Assembly: GCA_039980135.1 (NCBI GenBank)
Contig: JBDXCV010000009.1
Span: 443,854-507,853 of the forward strand
Length of the DNA stretch: 64,000 nt
DNA from: Alphaproteobacteria bacterium
GTDB taxonomy: Bacteria; Pseudomonadota; Alphaproteobacteria; UBA6615
Direction: 5' to 3'
The notes under the pieces are model-generated. The model did not search any database, had not been told where the DNA came from, and worked only from the letters and a program-made list of their open reading frames with translations. Both the position numbers and the translations under genes were made by a program. Shown piece by piece: positions 62,923-64,000 of this stretch (the stretch's first letter is position 1; every line of letters begins with the position of its first letter).

Positions 62923-64000
62923 TCAGGCGTCAACGCGTCGCGCAAGCTCAGCCAGGCATTCGTCCCGGCCGGCTTCGAACCCGCCGTCGATCCACCAGTT
63001 TTCAACATCCTTGAGAATACGGCTGACATCGGGCCCCTCGGGTATGCCCGCCGCCAACACATCCGCACCACGCATGGGGAATGTGGGCACCGGCCAGACG
63101 CTCGGGAATGCCAACAGTTCCTGCCAGGCGTCAACCCGCAGGCGGTCACCCGTGCGGCCATCGGCGAGTTCGCCGGCCCATTTCAGCAACACATGGTCCT
63201 GCCACCTGTCGGCACCTGTTCTATAGAGACGCGGTTTCAACATATCCGTCGGCAGGTCAGGATCGATGGCGTCGTCGCTTGTGTTCAGGTCCCGCAGGCG
63301 AGCCCCGTCCCGGTTGGAAAGTCGCAGCCGCGCGATAACGGCGTCGGCGGTGTTTCCGGCGGCATGCGCCCCGACCTCCATGAGCGCCGCCAACCGCCGT
63401 ATTGGATCGGCGGCGGCGACCACCCCTTCGACCGTGACCAGTCCCGCGAGACGATCGCAGCGGTTCAGTGCGACGAGCTCCGCACCCAGTATCTGTGCCT
63501 CGAGCATCATCTGCCAGGTCGCTGCCGGCGCGGGCGCCGCCAGCAGCTTCAAAAGTTCCGCGCGAATGCGTTCGCCGGAGAGATTTGCGATATCGCCCGC
63601 GCGCGCCCGGCACGCCGCGAGCCCTTCGGGATCGATCTGCCCATCCTCGATCTGCGCGTGAAACCGGAAGAAACGCGGAATCCGCAGCGCGTCCTCGCCA
63701 ATGCGCTCGTTTGCGTCACCAATAAAGTGCACCCGCCGCGCTGCCACGTCCGCCATACCGTCCAGCGGGTCGAAAACGTTGCCGTCGAGATCCGCATACA
63801 GCGCGTTCATGGTGAAGTCCCGCCGCGACGCGTCGGCGACCCAATCGTCTGTGTAGGCCACCTTCGTGTGGCGCCCGTCGGTCTCCAGATCCACGCGCAA
63901 GGTCGTGATCTGGAAAAGTTTGTTCCCGAAACGCGCCACGACCGTGCCGTGCTCGATGCCGATCTCCAGCACGTCGATGCCGGCAGATTTAAGCCTTGCC
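62923..64000 (-). CDS. cca: CCA tRNA nucleotidyltransferase, C-terminal part (5-prime truncated)
   Basis: The frame enters at the right edge and ends at 62923, giving about 359 residues without the N-terminus. The visible part has LETDGRHTKVAYTDDWVADASRRDFTMNALY, LDPLDG-type FDPLDGMADVAARRVHFIGDANERIGEDALRIPRFFRFHAQ and the helical neck/body, as in class II CCA-adding enzymes and poly(A) polymerases. The nucleotidyl-transfer motif (GGxVRD, DID) would lie to the right of the window. It adds or repairs the 3-prime CCA of tRNA. Poly(A) polymerase is the main alternative. Confidence 0.9.
   Translation of the reverse strand, partial: ARLKSAGIDVLEIGIEHGTVVARFGNKLFQITTLRVDLETDGRHTKVAYTDDWVADASRRDFTMNALYADLDGNVFDPLDGMADVAARRVHFIGDANERIGEDALRIPRFFRFHAQIEDGQIDPEGLAACRARAGDIANLSGERIRAELLKLLAAPAPAATWQMMLEAQILGAELVALNRCDRLAGLVTVEGVVAAADPIRRLAALMEVGAHAAGNTADAVIARLRLSNRDGARLRDLNTSDDAIDPDLPTDMLKPRLYRTGADRWQDHVLLKWAGELADGRTGDRLRVDAWQELLAFPSVWPVPTFPMRGADVLAAGIPEGPDVSRILKDVENWWIDGGFEAGRDECLAELARRVDA

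Overview
The window is a 64 kb piece of a GC-rich chromosome, most likely from an alphaproteobacterium of the Rhodospirillales type. The evidence is a GapR (DUF2312) nucleoid protein, a cytochrome bc1 operon in the order Rieske-cytochrome b-cytochrome c1, an Irr-type iron box in front of dps, a divergent MarR/ilvE pair, UbiK, TetR/COQ9-like and BKACE-type proteins, and uvrC-pgsA followed by a molybdopterin gene run. No genus can be assigned. I see no rRNA, tRNA, CRISPR array, phage or insertion sequence.

Layout. 1-8.6 kb: start of pntAA (truncated by the window edge), a decayed VOC gene, a cupin, an MFS exporter with a disturbed 5-prime end, a 2OG-Fe(II) oxygenase/TetR pair behind a double operator, a thioredoxin-like protein, an ABC1 kinase and an M3 peptidase. 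8.7-17.3 kb: acyl-CoA synthetase, sugar-nucleotide epimerase, a large indolepyruvate:ferredoxin oxidoreductase-type fusion and a BCCT transporter. 17.3-25.5 kb (nearly all minus strand): gapR, a GNAT enzyme, DUF1244, an arginine-rich protein behind a 42-bp palindrome, a YbdK ligase coupled to an N-formylglutamate amidohydrolase, dps, a divergent EF-G and an aminotransferase. 25.6-27.6 kb: an AT-rich two-gene islet (DUF3644 plus a HEPN-like protein) that looks horizontally acquired and may be a defence module.

27.6-38.4 kb: uvrB, msrA, an MscS channel, a CaCA exchanger, then the run uvrC-pgsA-mobB-moeA-moaD-moaE. This run ends in a small gene of the GDCCVxC family whose reading frame crosses an in-frame TGA, a good selenocysteine candidate with a stem-loop just downstream. 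38.4-49.7 kb: ilvE/marR divergent pair, a two-component system, csaA/TetR, proC, ybjN-like, ubiK, hldD, lgt, midA-like, pgeF and a lipoprotein. 49.9-54.2 kb: prs-rplY-pth-ychF and a dienelactone hydrolase. 54.2-64 kb: VOC protein, mtnP, a BKACE enzyme, the cytochrome bc1 operon, trmL-hemF, a tandem pair of paralogous exported proteins, and the C-terminal part of a CCA-adding enzyme.

Most of the window is housekeeping. The points that deserve a second look are the recoded TGA gene at 38196-38408, the DUF3644/HEPN islet, the 42-bp palindromic promoter at 19016-19057, and several genes whose natural start is broken or non-canonical (MFS, CaCA, VOC).
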